From positions 1-64,000 of the forward strand of contig JABISG010000096.1 in assembly GCA_018699955.1 (NCBI GenBank): a stretch of 64,000 bases of DNA, in the 5' to 3' direction. The position numbers were made by a program, and so were the translations under genes. Below, in pieces: positions 47,961-56,835 of the stretch. Source of the DNA: Planctomycetaceae bacterium (GTDB taxonomy: Bacteria; Planctomycetota; Planctomycetia; Planctomycetales; Planctomycetaceae). Under the pieces are notes generated by a model. It was not told where the DNA came from. It saw nothing but the letters and a program-made list of their open reading frames with translations, and did not search any database. Numbering within the stretch: position 1 is the stretch's first letter; every line of letters begins with the position of its first letter.

Positions 47961-48281
47961 GTCACAGCGTTTTCCCTATGACCGGCTGCGCTGGGTGACT
48001 ACCATACACGCACTATGACCGGTGGGTCGCACAAGAATGTTCGCAGTCACCTTGATTGGTGATTCCGGACGCTGCGGGGTTACCCCGCGGAAGAAGCGTT
48101 GTTCGACATTCGCCGCGACAATGTCCTTCGGTTAAGAGCTTTAACCGACGGACATTCGCCACAGGATCGGTTGTGCGACCCGCCGGGCATGGTTTTCTCG
48201 TTTTGAGCGACCGATTGCTCAGGTTCTGGTTAGCCGCGACTCGAAGAGGAGCGCTCCTCTTCGAGTCGCGGCTAACCAGAA
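47961..48281 (+). ncRNA. Highly structured leader, candidate retron msr-msd region
   Basis: Between the isomerase gene and the reverse transcriptase five inverted repeats follow one another: 47961-47969 with 47989-47999 (9 bp, 2-base bulge); tcacc / ggtga near 48047-48061; gcggggt / accccgc at about 48074-48088; 48120-48135 with 48141-48156 (16 positions, one mismatch, 5-base loop); and the perfect 58-bp palindrome 48224-48281. Retron reverse transcriptases have such a structured RNA just upstream. I could not find a convincing long a1/a2 terminal pairing by eye, so this is a candidate only. It also shows direct repeats of gacattcgcc at 48105-48114 and 48151-48160. Confidence 0.45.
48224..48281. 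repeat. Perfect 58-bp palindrome
   Basis: Positions 48224-48252 and 48253-48281 are perfect 29-base reverse complements with no loop. The centre reads gaggagcgctcctc. The arm word ggttagccgcgac also occurs at about 59774, so the palindrome may belong to a dispersed family instead of being specific to this locus. It ends about 40 bp before the chosen reverse transcriptase start. Confidence 0.9.
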
Positions 48282-48320
48282 TCGCTCTTTCCTTCTCAAC
48301 GCGTGACCGACGCCGACACT

Positions 48321-49580
48321 ATGGGTTTGTTCGACTTCCTGCGGCAACTCTTTCTTCCGTCCTCACGCGACGTTGCTTCCCCGTCCCACCGGCGGCGAGA
48401 ACGCGCCCCGCGAAGACGGGTGAAGCTCACTCCGTTGCGCCGGCGTCACGGCCAGCGGCCCTGGTCTGAGCCGATTGAGGAAGAGACGCCTCCCTACCGG
48501 TTCGCTCAGTACGGCATTCGGGACGGGCGATTCCTCGACCTCAGCCGTGACGGCGATGAAAGTCTGCTGGATTCGTTCGATCTGCCGGTAATTCACACGC
48601 CGGAACAATTGGCCGAATGGCTTCAGATGCCGTTGGGTCAGGTGGCATGGCTGACCCAACGCTTTTCGGACGGCTACCGGCCCGAAAACGAACAGCAGGC
48701 ACACTATCACTTTCGTTGGGTCAAGAAGCGGTCGGGCGGCTGGAGACTGATTGAAGCCCCCAAGCAGAAATTGAAGCAGGTGCAGACTCAGATTCTGCGG
48801 GAGATTCTCGACCGCGTACCGCCGCATAATTGCGCACACGGTTTTGTGCGTCGGCGTTCGATTGTGACGAATGCCCGACGACACGTTGGCCAACGCGCGA
48901 TACTGAAATTGGATCTGGAAGATTTCTATGCGAACGTTGGTTTCTCGCGGGTGGTGGGAATCTTTCGCGGGCTGGGTTACTCGCGCGAGGCGGCGCTTTG
49001 GCTGGGACGGCTGACGACGTCCAAGGTGCCGTCGAATTTGAGATATCCTGAGAGGTTTTCGTCGGCATTCTTCCCATTCCTAAAACGTCACTTGCCGCAA
49101 GGCGCACCGTCGTCACCCGCCTTGGCGAATCTGTCGGCCTATGGATTAGACGTGCGATTGTCAGGGCTGGCGCGTTCCTATTCCGTCGAGTACACCCGCT
49201 ACGCCGACGACTTGACATTCTCTGGTCCGCAGAGTTTCATTCGTGCGTTGCCCGTCTTCATTCCGTTAACATCACAGATCATTCGCGACGAACGTTTTCG
49301 CGTGAACCGAAACAAGCGTAAGGTCGTTCGTAATAACCAGCAGCAAGTGGTTGCCGGGGTCGTCGTCAACGCGCACACCAACATGCCGCGACGCGAATTT
49401 GATCGGCTGAAGGCCATTCTGACGAACTGTGTTCGGCACGGACCGGCATCGCAGAACCGCGAACATCACGCCGATTTCTCCGCACACCTGCGCGGGCGCG
49501 TTGCGCATGCCGTTCAGTTAAATCCACACCGTGGCAACAAGTTGCGGGAACTGTACCACGCGATCGACTGGAAACGGTAA
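48321..49580 (+). CDS. Retron-type reverse transcriptase
   Basis: The 419-residue protein has the full reverse transcriptase core. The catalytic motif YADD is at residues 294-297 (in YTRYADDLTFSGP) and the first Asp is in LDLEDFY near residues 197-203. Retron-like features are LPVIHTPEQLAEWL before the core, PPHNCAHGFVRRRSIVTNA, QGAPSSPALANL, and GVVVNAHTNMPRREFDRL after the palm, which corresponds to the VTGLVVN region. The overall layout is like myxobacterial retron enzymes. Retrons make a branched RNA-DNA from an upstream RNA and act in phage defence with an effector. ATG 48321 or GTG 48303 could be the start. Confidence 0.88.
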   Translation: MGLFDFLRQLFLPSSRDVASPSHRRRERAPRRRVKLTPLRRRHGQRPWSEPIEEETPPYRFAQYGIRDGRFLDLSRDGDESLLDSFDLPVIHTPEQLAEWLQMPLGQVAWLTQRFSDGYRPENEQQAHYHFRWVKKRSGGWRLIEAPKQKLKQVQTQILREILDRVPPHNCAHGFVRRRSIVTNARRHVGQRAILKLDLEDFYANVGFSRVVGIFRGLGYSREAALWLGRLTTSKVPSNLRYPERFSSAFFPFLKRHLPQGAPSSPALANLSAYGLDVRLSGLARSYSVEYTRYADDLTFSGPQSFIRALPVFIPLTSQIIRDERFRVNRNKRKVVRNNQQQVVAGVVVNAHTNMPRREFDRLKAILTNCVRHGPASQNREHHADFSAHLRGRVAHAVQLNPHRGNKLRELYHAIDWKR

Positions 49581-49620
49581 GATGGCCACACGCTGTCGAA
49601 TCAGATAGGGAGTCAAAACG

Positions 49621-50379
49621 GTGGGAAGCGTGTTTCGCGCTCTGATGGGATTGCCGCTGCTCAGGCCGATTCTGCGCCCATTGGCGCGGTTCGTTGTCGG
49701 TATGATCGCGATCCCGTTGTTTCGCCTGTTTCTGAAGAAGGTTGTCCGACTGCAGGAGATGGACGAAGAACTGGAGAAGGATCTCGAACAATGGTTTCGC
49801 GCATCGTTGGTGCTGCTCGTCGCCACGCGCAACATGGAAGACGCGCTGTTTCCATTCCTTGAACATTTCAATCAGGGGGATGAAATCGGCATGGGGCTGC
49901 GGATTATGTTGGCAGTCAGCGTTGTGGAAATGATGCCCGACCAGGAACTGTTCGCGGTCATTCATCCCGGTCCGCCATCGCTCACCTGGAACCGTCACGT
50001 GTTCGGCGAGATCTGGCAGAAGAAGTGGCTGATCGTCAAAGGCATTATCTGTCAGCACCTCAATCGTTCGTCGCCGGTGTTTGCCATTCTGTCGGCCATC
50101 GTTTCCGGATGGATTGGCTGGTTGTGCTACGGCATGGCGCTTGCCCAATACCTGTTTATTGGGTTGGTGACAACGCGCGACAAAGCGCTCGACGTGCTAT
50201 CGAAGTTCGACCGCGCCGTCGCCGAGCGACGACGGGAATTGCTGGAAGAATTTGAGATTGACGAGAAACGGGGCGACGCGGTGAAGCCGGGGCAACCGGC
50301 CAAAGAGACACCGACTGTCAAAGCACCGTCCGATCCGCCTTCCGGGGAACCTCCGTCCAATACGCCAAAGGCGACATAA
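49621..50379 (+). CDS. Membrane protein downstream of the reverse transcriptase
   Basis: The 252-residue protein has a hydrophobic stretch at about residues 20-40 ([18 protein letters not shown]), a helical soluble part ([40 protein letters not shown]), and membrane helices at about residues 155-195 ([29 protein letters not shown]). It ends in a Pro/Lys-rich tail. The GTG start has AGGGAG about 8 bases upstream. It lies 40 bp after the reverse transcriptase on the same strand, so co-transcription is likely; as a membrane protein it could be a retron effector (as in Ec48), but it could equally be an unrelated gene. I recognise no family. Confidence 0.7.
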   Translation: MGSVFRALMGLPLLRPILRPLARFVVGMIAIPLFRLFLKKVVRLQEMDEELEKDLEQWFRASLVLLVATRNMEDALFPFLEHFNQGDEIGMGLRIMLAVSVVEMMPDQELFAVIHPGPPSLTWNRHVFGEIWQKKWLIVKGIICQHLNRSSPVFAILSAIVSGWIGWLCYGMALAQYLFIGLVTTRDKALDVLSKFDRAVAERRRELLEEFEIDEKRGDAVKPGQPAKETPTVKAPSDPPSGEPPSNTPKAT

Positions 50380-50744
50380 ACTCGCTGCGTAAACATTTCG
50401 CCTTTTTTCTGCGTTTTGCTGTCACATTGCAGCGGCGCATTGCAGGAACAGTTGCGAATCGGTTCTCGATTTGCTCTCAGCAGCCGCAAGGTGCGACACC
50501 CTACCCTCGCACCGCGCCGACGCTGCGCACGCCCCCCACTCTGCGCCTGCATCCCCACGCCGCCCTCTCTCCACAACCTTGGTTACCCCCCATCTTTTCA
50601 CGTCCAGGTGAATAATCTCCTCACCTGCGCGGCACTCTGTACCGATAATAATGATGATGCCGGTTATGCCGGTTTTAACGCAGCCGTTCCGTCGGACGTT
50701 CGTCTGATAGCGGTTTGCACAGCAAGGAAGCGCAGGATTGCCCG
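50380..50744. other. 365-bp gap upstream of the secretin gene
   Basis: The gap is C-rich around 50500-50600 and contains a 7-bp hairpin (caggtga at 50605-50611, tcacctg at 50621-50627) and a short direct repeat atgccggtt at about 50655. No gene or firm promoter is seen. Confidence 0.4.
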
Positions 50745-53700
50745 ATGAAAAATGCCCCGACAGGATGTTGGAAGAAGTTTCGCTGGCCTGGCGGAATTCT
50801 CTTGCTGGGAATTGGCTGGGTTGGCCTGCAATTGACCTCTGAAACCGTCCTGGATTCAGGCTTCGCGGTGAACGCCCCCGTTCTGGCCGACGAAGAGCCG
50901 TTTCAGGAAGGTCTGCAAGCAGGAGACGCGGAGGAAGAGGGCGAATACACCGTTCGCCTGAATTTCTTCAACTCCACCTGGCCCAGCGTGTTCCGCAAAC
51001 TCGCCGAAGAGACGAACTCTGAACTAGTCATGAAACGCGCTCCTGCCGGCCGATTGACCCGCGCCGACCGCAACAAATACTCGCGAACCGACGCCGTTCG
51101 TTTGCTGAATCGCGAAATTGAACCCAAGGGATTTCGCCTGCTGGAACAGGGAAACTTCCTGGTTGTGCTGCATCTCGATTCGCTACGGACGCGCTATCAA
51201 CGTCCGAGCGTTCCGGCCAGTCAGCCAGACGAACCACGGCAAGCGAAAGCAGCCGAACAGGTCGCGACGCCGGCCAGAAAGCCCTTCCCGAATACAGAAC
51301 GCAGCGATGGTTTTCGGAAGCCACTCGTCAGAACAGGCAGTAGAGACGATTTTCCGCCAACACCGCGGCTGCATCAACCAGTCGAATCGTCGGATGAACC
51401 TGCCGGTCGTCGCGCGGTGAGTTCGCCACAGTCGCCAACCGTACAATCTGCAACTCTTTTGTCGCCGGTGACTGTTCCCACACGTCGGCGGGGAGCGAAA
51501 GCGGTCGCGCAAGTTATTTATGCCGCGTTGAAAGATCGAGCAGAATTGATTCACGATGGGCCGGGACACTTGCCGGCGTTTCAGGTGTTTCACAAACAGA
51601 CTGCCCGCCGCACGAAACGTGCACCGAATTCCCCAAGCGTTCAGTTTGCTGTCGGCATCGACACGGACCGCGAACAGCTGGTTGTCGCCGGGACGCGCGA
51701 TCAGCAGCGAAATATCGTGCAGTTGATCCGCACCATCGATGCCGTCGAAAGGGGCTCCGGCCGCGCGATTCGGTTGGTCGCCAGTGAAAAGGATATGCGG
51801 AGAAGCACTCAAGAACTTCGGCCGGTGCTGAAGATGATGTTGGCGCAGAACACCAACAATCGGGCACAAGGATTTGGGCCACAGCCGGCTGACGCCAATC
51901 CCAAGGCAAACGCCGGTCCTAACCAGGCGGGAGATCAGCCCAACGCCGGCAATCAACCGCAGGGACAACTTGGCGCGAATGCGCCGCAAGGCGGTGACCC
52001 GCTGTTAAGCGTCGAAGCACTTCACGGACCGGTCAACATCAACGTGATTCCCGGCGTCGGCACTGTGATCACGGGCGACCCGCGGGACGTGGAAGCTGTC
52101 GTGCAGCTATTACGCCAACTCGAGCAACTGGCGGTCGGCGTGGTCCCCAAGATGGAGTTACTGCCGCTCAAACACGTCAATTCCGAAGCACTTGCCGCAC
52201 TGCTGAGTACCGTTTACGAACAGCTGACTGAGGTTCGCGGCACAACGCAGCAGTCGCAGGCGGCCATCATTCCGGTCGTCAGACCCAATGCCATCCTGAT
52301 TATCGCTTCGAAGGCTGTTGCGGGCGAAATTGGTGAATTGGCCATAGACCTCGATCAGCCGATCAATCCGAGTAATGAGTTTCAGGTGTTTGCGTTGAAG
52401 CACGCCATCGCCACGCAGGTGGTTGAAACGCTCGACACAATGTACCCGGAGCAGCAACAACAGGGGCAACAACAACCGGCCGGTGGATTGAGTGCCCGGG
52501 TTCGAGCCGTTGCCGATGTGAGGACGAATTCGGTCATCGTGCAGGCTTCGCCGGGCGATCTGATCGAAGTGGCAGCGTTGATTCGCAAGATCGATCGCGA
52601 CGCTTCCCCAGCAGTCAGCCGTTTGAAAGTCTTCCCGTTAAAGAATGCCATCGCCGACGAACTGGTCGAGGTGATCAACGAGTCGATTCAAAGCGTGCTG
52701 AGTCCCGCACAGACAACCGGCGCACAAGGCGGCGGTCAAGGCGGTGGTGCAGGTCAATCGACGCAGCAGCTGAGCGACGCGAAGTCCGTCGTGCTCGAAT
52801 TTCTGACGAACGACGGCGACGCCCGCCGCATAATCCGATCAGGAATTCTGGCCGACATTCGAGTGACGGCCGACCCCCGCGTGAACAGCCTGATTGTGTC
52901 TGCCCCGGAAACAAGCATGCCGTTGATGGCGGAGTTGATTAAACAACTCGATTTACCGACGTCGAATGTGGCGGAAATCAAAGTGTTTGAACTCACCAAC
53001 AGCGATGCCAGCGGCATGGCTGAACTTCTGGAAACGCTGTTCGCCTCGGACGACGCACAGAATCAACTGGGCGTAAACGTAGCCGGTGCCGAAGATGCCA
53101 GCAGCGGGCTGATTCCGCTCCGTTTCTCCGTCGATGTCCGCACAAACACCATCATCGCCATTGGCGGTGCCGAGGCATTGCGCGTCGTCGAAGCCATTCT
53201 GTTACGACTCGACGAAAGCGACATCCGACAACGAAAAAACAAAATCATCAAGTTAAAGAACAGTCCCGCGGATGCCGTTGCCGACGCCATTAATCGATTC
53301 CTTGAAGCACAAGGCGACCTGGCGCAGATCGATCCCGAACTGGTCAGCAACGTGGAATTGCTCGAACAGGAAATCATCGTCGAGCCGGAACTCGTCAGCA
53401 ACAGCCTGTTGTTAAGTGCCACCCCGCGATACTTCGACGAAATCGAGGAGATGATCCATCAGCTTGATGAAGCACCAGCGCAGGTCATCATTCAGGTGTT
53501 GATCCTCGAAGTCTTGCTGGATAATACCGATGAATTCGGTGTCGAATTAGGATTCCAGGATTCACTGTTGTTCAATCGCGGGCTGCTCAACCAAGAGACC
53601 TTCCAAACAATCACCAACACCACGACCAGTCCCAACGGCACGCAGACGACGACCGAGCAGATTATTAACCAGGAAGGGCTTCCCGGTTTTCTGTTCAACA

Positions 53701-54758
53701 ACGCGCAACTTGGTAACAACACCGCAATTCAGCCCGCCAGCGTGGGTCAGCAGGGGCTGAGCAACTTCTCGTTGGGGCGTATCAACGGCGACCTCGGGTT
53801 CGGCGGATTGGTTCTTTCGGCCAGTTCCGAATCGGTCAGCGTGCTGGTTCGCGCACTGGCGTCGCAGCGCAACGTCCAAATTCTCAGTCGCCCTCAAATC
53901 CGGACCGTCGATAACCAACTGGCGTCAATTCAGGTTGGTCAGCAGGTGCCGGTCATCACGGCCGCCCCAACCAACAACCTGGGTGGCGTCACACCAACGC
54001 TTGGTGAACCGCAGCAGGTCGGCATCATTCTGCAGGTCACGCCGCGAATCACCCCCGACGGCACCATCGTCATGGAGACCATTGCCAACAAGAGTGCGAT
54101 TGCCGGCCAGGGTGTGCCGCTGATCACCGATCCCACAACAGGCGCAGTCGTCGAGTCGCCCATCTTCGACATTACAGAAGCCCAGGCGACAATTGCCGTC
54201 CCCGATGGCCAAACCGTTGTGCTGGGCGGGATGATCACGCAGTTGGACGACACCGTCGAACGCAAAGTTCCCTGGCTGGGAGATATTCCCCTGCTCGGCA
54301 CCGCATTCCGATACGACTCCACAAAGAGCCGTCGGACGGAACTACTCATCTTTATGACCCCCCGCATCATCCGCAACGCCGCCGACTCCGAGTTGATCAA
54401 ACAGGTTGAAGCCGAACGGCTTCACTATGTCGAAGAAGTCGCCGAAGAGGTTCACGGTCCGATTTTCGCCGTTCCGGCTGATGGACCGTACAACAATCTG
54501 CCCGGCTCGCTGACGATCCCGCCCGGTGATTTTCCGGCCGGCGAAGACGATGTTCCCACCACCATTATGCCGGGTAACGTTCCACCGCTGCCCGGGCCGT
54601 CATCCTCGTTCAATCAGTTTCCGGCGGGGATGCCGATCGACGGGAACGCGGTCGGTCGGCAAAGTGTGCAATCGATGAACCAGCAAACGGTTCGGGGCTC
54701 CGTGCCGAAACGAAAGAAGTGGTACCGTCGCTTGCCGTTCCTGCCGAAGTCGAAGTAG
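50745..54758 (+). CDS. Expanded secretin (GspD/PilQ-like)
   Basis: The 1337-residue protein starts with a signal peptide-like hydrophobic segment (GILLLGIGWVGLQLTSE) and an N0-like domain (RLNFFNSTWPSVFRKLAEETNSELVM, about residues 65-150). A Pro-rich linker follows. From about residue 425 to 900 there are several repeated N-domains, each ending in a VxxLxxxD-type helix (starts near 467, 546, 627, 744 and 832). The secretin channel domain starts near residue 910 (APAQVIIQVLILEVLL) and contains ILSRPQIRTVDNQLASIQVG and VPWLGDIPLLGTAFR near 1175. It forms the outer membrane pore of type II secretion or a pilus. A C-terminal tail of 130 residues is Pro-rich. Confidence 0.92.
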   Translation: MKNAPTGCWKKFRWPGGILLLGIGWVGLQLTSETVLDSGFAVNAPVLADEEPFQEGLQAGDAEEEGEYTVRLNFFNSTWPSVFRKLAEETNSELVMKRAPAGRLTRADRNKYSRTDAVRLLNREIEPKGFRLLEQGNFLVVLHLDSLRTRYQRPSVPASQPDEPRQAKAAEQVATPARKPFPNTERSDGFRKPLVRTGSRDDFPPTPRLHQPVESSDEPAGRRAVSSPQSPTVQSATLLSPVTVPTRRRGAKAVAQVIYAALKDRAELIHDGPGHLPAFQVFHKQTARRTKRAPNSPSVQFAVGIDTDREQLVVAGTRDQQRNIVQLIRTIDAVERGSGRAIRLVASEKDMRRSTQELRPVLKMMLAQNTNNRAQGFGPQPADANPKANAGPNQAGDQPNAGNQPQGQLGANAPQGGDPLLSVEALHGPVNINVIPGVGTVITGDPRDVEAVVQLLRQLEQLAVGVVPKMELLPLKHVNSEALAALLSTVYEQLTEVRGTTQQSQAAIIPVVRPNAILIIASKAVAGEIGELAIDLDQPINPSNEFQVFALKHAIATQVVETLDTMYPEQQQQGQQQPAGGLSARVRAVADVRTNSVIVQASPGDLIEVAALIRKIDRDASPAVSRLKVFPLKNAIADELVEVINESIQSVLSPAQTTGAQGGGQGGGAGQSTQQLSDAKSVVLEFLTNDGDARRIIRSGILADIRVTADPRVNSLIVSAPETSMPLMAELIKQLDLPTSNVAEIKVFELTNSDASGMAELLETLFASDDAQNQLGVNVAGAEDASSGLIPLRFSVDVRTNTIIAIGGAEALRVVEAILLRLDESDIRQRKNKIIKLKNSPADAVADAINRFLEAQGDLAQIDPELVSNVELLEQEIIVEPELVSNSLLLSATPRYFDEIEEMIHQLDEAPAQVIIQVLILEVLLDNTDEFGVELGFQDSLLFNRGLLNQETFQTITNTTTSPNGTQTTTEQIINQEGLPGFLFNNAQLGNNTAIQPASVGQQGLSNFSLGRINGDLGFGGLVLSASSESVSVLVRALASQRNVQILSRPQIRTVDNQLASIQVGQQVPVITAAPTNNLGGVTPTLGEPQQVGIILQVTPRITPDGTIVMETIANKSAIAGQGVPLITDPTTGAVVESPIFDITEAQATIAVPDGQTVVLGGMITQLDDTVERKVPWLGDIPLLGTAFRYDSTKSRRTELLIFMTPRIIRNAADSELIKQVEAERLHYVEEVAEEVHGPIFAVPADGPYNNLPGSLTIPPGDFPAGEDDVPTTIMPGNVPPLPGPSSSFNQFPAGMPIDGNAVGRQSVQSMNQQTVRGSVPKRKKWYRRLPFLPKSK

Positions 54759-54838
54759 TGCTGAGTTTATGAAGAACACCGTAATGAACGTCGTCCCTGG
54801 CGTTCCTCTCAAGCAGTCCTGATACGGATCACTCTGCC

Positions 54839-55891
54839 ATGATACGTCATTCGTTCAACACGTCGCGTCTGCTGATTCTGGGAATCGTTCTCGTCGCCCA
54901 ATTGGGATGCGCGGGAAAGAACCTGCTCAACTGGAATGGGAAGGCCGTTCCGCATGCCGACGCAAGCAATCCGGTTCGTAAGATTGTCTGCATCTGGGAA
55001 CCGGTCCAAGGCCAGGGGATTGACGGATTGCCGACGCGGGGTTTCGCGGGACAGATCATGTTCTTCACGCACGAGTCGCATCTGCCGGCAACGTCAGACG
55101 GCGACGTTCGCGTCACACTTTACCACGATCGTGGAACACAGGAGGAGCAGGTCAAACCGCTGCGTCACTTCGTCTTCCCGACAGACGCATGGGCCACTCA
55201 TCTGCAGGAATCAATGCCCGGTCCCTCCTATCGCATTTTCATTCCCTACGTTGCGAAACATCCCTGGCAAACCACTTGCTCACTCCGTGTTAGATTGACT
55301 GCCCCCAACGGCGGCCCGGTTATCTATTCGGAAATGGTTCACGTACGGCTGGACGGCCCGGTCGAGAAGAACTCTGACGAACAAACAACCGCACCGGCGA
55401 AACCAAAATTGGCCGGAGCATCGCCTGAGATATCGGAATTTCAACTCGGCGCTTCGCTGAATCGAGGTGGCGCTGGAAAGAGCCGGACGATTGGAGCAGC
55501 GGAACGAGCGTCGATCATCGAAAGGGCTTTGCATGCATCCACCCCAGATCAACAGGACCTGACCGGCCCCAACAAGGCGTCAGGCCCAATACGATTGACG
55601 TCTGCGCAACAACTGGCAAAGCCGGCCGAAAATTCTTCTGTCCCCGAAGCAGACGATGGGGCGCAGATTCGACACATCGAACAAATGCTGCAACAGCTAA
55701 AACAGAAGCAGCGACAAAAAACCAAACGCCCCGCCGTCCCGCATGCGGCGACGGATAAGCTGCCGCAAGTGAAACGGTTTCAACTATCACCAACAACTGC
55801 AGTCGATGTACCGCCCCAGCAGCGTCGCTCAGCGACGAATCATCCCCTCGACGAGTCAAAAAGCAGCCCGCACCCGCTCGAAGGATTTTGA
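54839..55891 (+). CDS. Lipoprotein following the secretin gene
   Basis: The 350-residue protein has a lipoprotein leader with lipobox LVAQLGC near residue 24. Residues about 40-170 look beta-rich (RKIVCIWEPVQGQGIDGLPTRGFAG, FFTHESHLPATSDGDVRVTLYHD). The C-terminal 180 residues are low-complexity, with a coiled-coil-prone QIRHIEQMLQQLKQKQRQKTKR. It lies 80 bp after the secretin gene, so it could be a pilotin-like partner of the secretin, which is inference from position and lipid anchor only. I recognise no family. Confidence 0.65.
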   Translation: MIRHSFNTSRLLILGIVLVAQLGCAGKNLLNWNGKAVPHADASNPVRKIVCIWEPVQGQGIDGLPTRGFAGQIMFFTHESHLPATSDGDVRVTLYHDRGTQEEQVKPLRHFVFPTDAWATHLQESMPGPSYRIFIPYVAKHPWQTTCSLRVRLTAPNGGPVIYSEMVHVRLDGPVEKNSDEQTTAPAKPKLAGASPEISEFQLGASLNRGGAGKSRTIGAAERASIIERALHASTPDQQDLTGPNKASGPIRLTSAQQLAKPAENSSVPEADDGAQIRHIEQMLQQLKQKQRQKTKRPAVPHAATDKLPQVKRFQLSPTTAVDVPPQQRRSATNHPLDESKSSPHPLEGF

Positions 55892-55931
55892 TGGCCCAGA
55901 CATGATGACCCGAATCGAAGCCTGATGCTTA

Positions 55932-55957
55932 AGCGAAGGAGCAGTTGATGCTTCGCT
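55932..55957 (+). terminator. Weak hairpin after the lipoprotein gene
   Basis: A 7-bp stem agcgaag / cttcgct with a 12-base loop lies 40 bp after the stop. No T-run follows, so support is weak. Confidence 0.3.
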
Positions 55958-56010
55958 CCCGCTTCCGGCTCGAATAATTCAGACTTTACATCAACTCCCC
56001 GCAATTTTTC

Positions 56011-56039
56011 GCGACAACTGCGCCGAAAATACGTATAAT
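56011..56039 (+). promoter_or_regulatory. Sigma-70-type promoter of the BON-domain gene
   Basis: A perfect TATAAT (56034-56039) is preceded at 17 bases by GCGACA (56011-56016), with two mismatches to the -35 consensus. The ATG lies 77 bp downstream. Confidence 0.5.
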
Positions 56040-56116
56040 CAACGTGGTTTGCTTCGTTGATCGTTTGCGTTCTTCTGATAGCAGGTCGTGCGTGTCATTC
56101 GTAATGGAGTGATGAG

Positions 56117-56824
56117 ATGTCCCAGCGATGTTTTTACAAAACGCTCTTGTCGGCTGCCTTGGTGACCGCCTGTCTGACGTGGGCGAGTGCGGTGTCGGCG
56201 CAAACACAGAGTCTGTTCGGTAATCGCGGGCCGTCAGGCCAGATTGGTTCCAACTTAAGAGGTTCGATCACCGGTGGCACGTCAACGTTCGGCTCTTTGA
56301 GTGGACAGCAACTTGGTGGCAACCAGTTGGGTGGGACGAATACCGCCACACAGGGGGCTTTTGTTGGCCGCGATGACAACACCGGGCGATTTGTGGGCGA
56401 CCAACGGCTCGGCCAACAATCGCCGGGAGGCCAAGGGGGCGGAAGACAGTTTGGCAATCGTGGCAATGGAAACGGTGGAACCGGACGGGCATTTGGCGAC
56501 TTCGGCCAAGGTGGCGGCCGAGGCAACCAAGGCGCAGCCCGACGGATTGTTCGACCGCGACAGGAAATCGCCTTCACCTATTCCCGACCGGCGACAAAGC
56601 AGATTAGTTCGGCGGTCAACACTCGCCTGAAAATGGTGTCGTTGAGACAACCCACTTTGCGAAGCGTGTTGGTCGTTCTCGATGAGCAGGGTGCCGCGAC
56701 ATTGAGCGGGCAAGTCAACTCACCCGAAACGCGACGCCTTGCCGCAATTATGGTCCGCCTGGAACCGGGCGTTCGTTCGATCAAGAATGAATTGATCGTT
56801 GGCGAAAGCCCGGCCGGCCGTTAG
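56117..56824 (+). CDS. Exported BON-domain protein
   Basis: The 235-residue protein has a signal peptide (LLSAALVTACLTWASAVSAQ), a Gly/Asn/Gln-rich low-complexity stretch (residues about 35-135, with GGQGGGRQFGNRGNGNGG), and a C-terminal BON-like domain (QISSAVNTRLKMVSLR, VVLDEQGAATLSGQVNSPETRRLAAIMVRLEPGVRSIKNEL). BON domains bind membranes or lipids and are found in envelope proteins. It has its own likely promoter and converges on the next gene with an 11-bp gap. Confidence 0.78.
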   Translation: MSQRCFYKTLLSAALVTACLTWASAVSAQTQSLFGNRGPSGQIGSNLRGSITGGTSTFGSLSGQQLGGNQLGGTNTATQGAFVGRDDNTGRFVGDQRLGQQSPGGQGGGRQFGNRGNGNGGTGRAFGDFGQGGGRGNQGAARRIVRPRQEIAFTYSRPATKQISSAVNTRLKMVSLRQPTLRSVLVVLDEQGAATLSGQVNSPETRRLAAIMVRLEPGVRSIKNELIVGESPAGR

Positions 56825-56835
56825 CAGCGTGCCGC

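Noticed and set aside
47930-48360. Retron a1/a2 terminal inverted repeat
   Set aside because: Two weak gapped matches were seen (about 47932-47960 with 48282-48304, and 48089-48101 with 48345-48358), but neither is long or continuous enough to claim.
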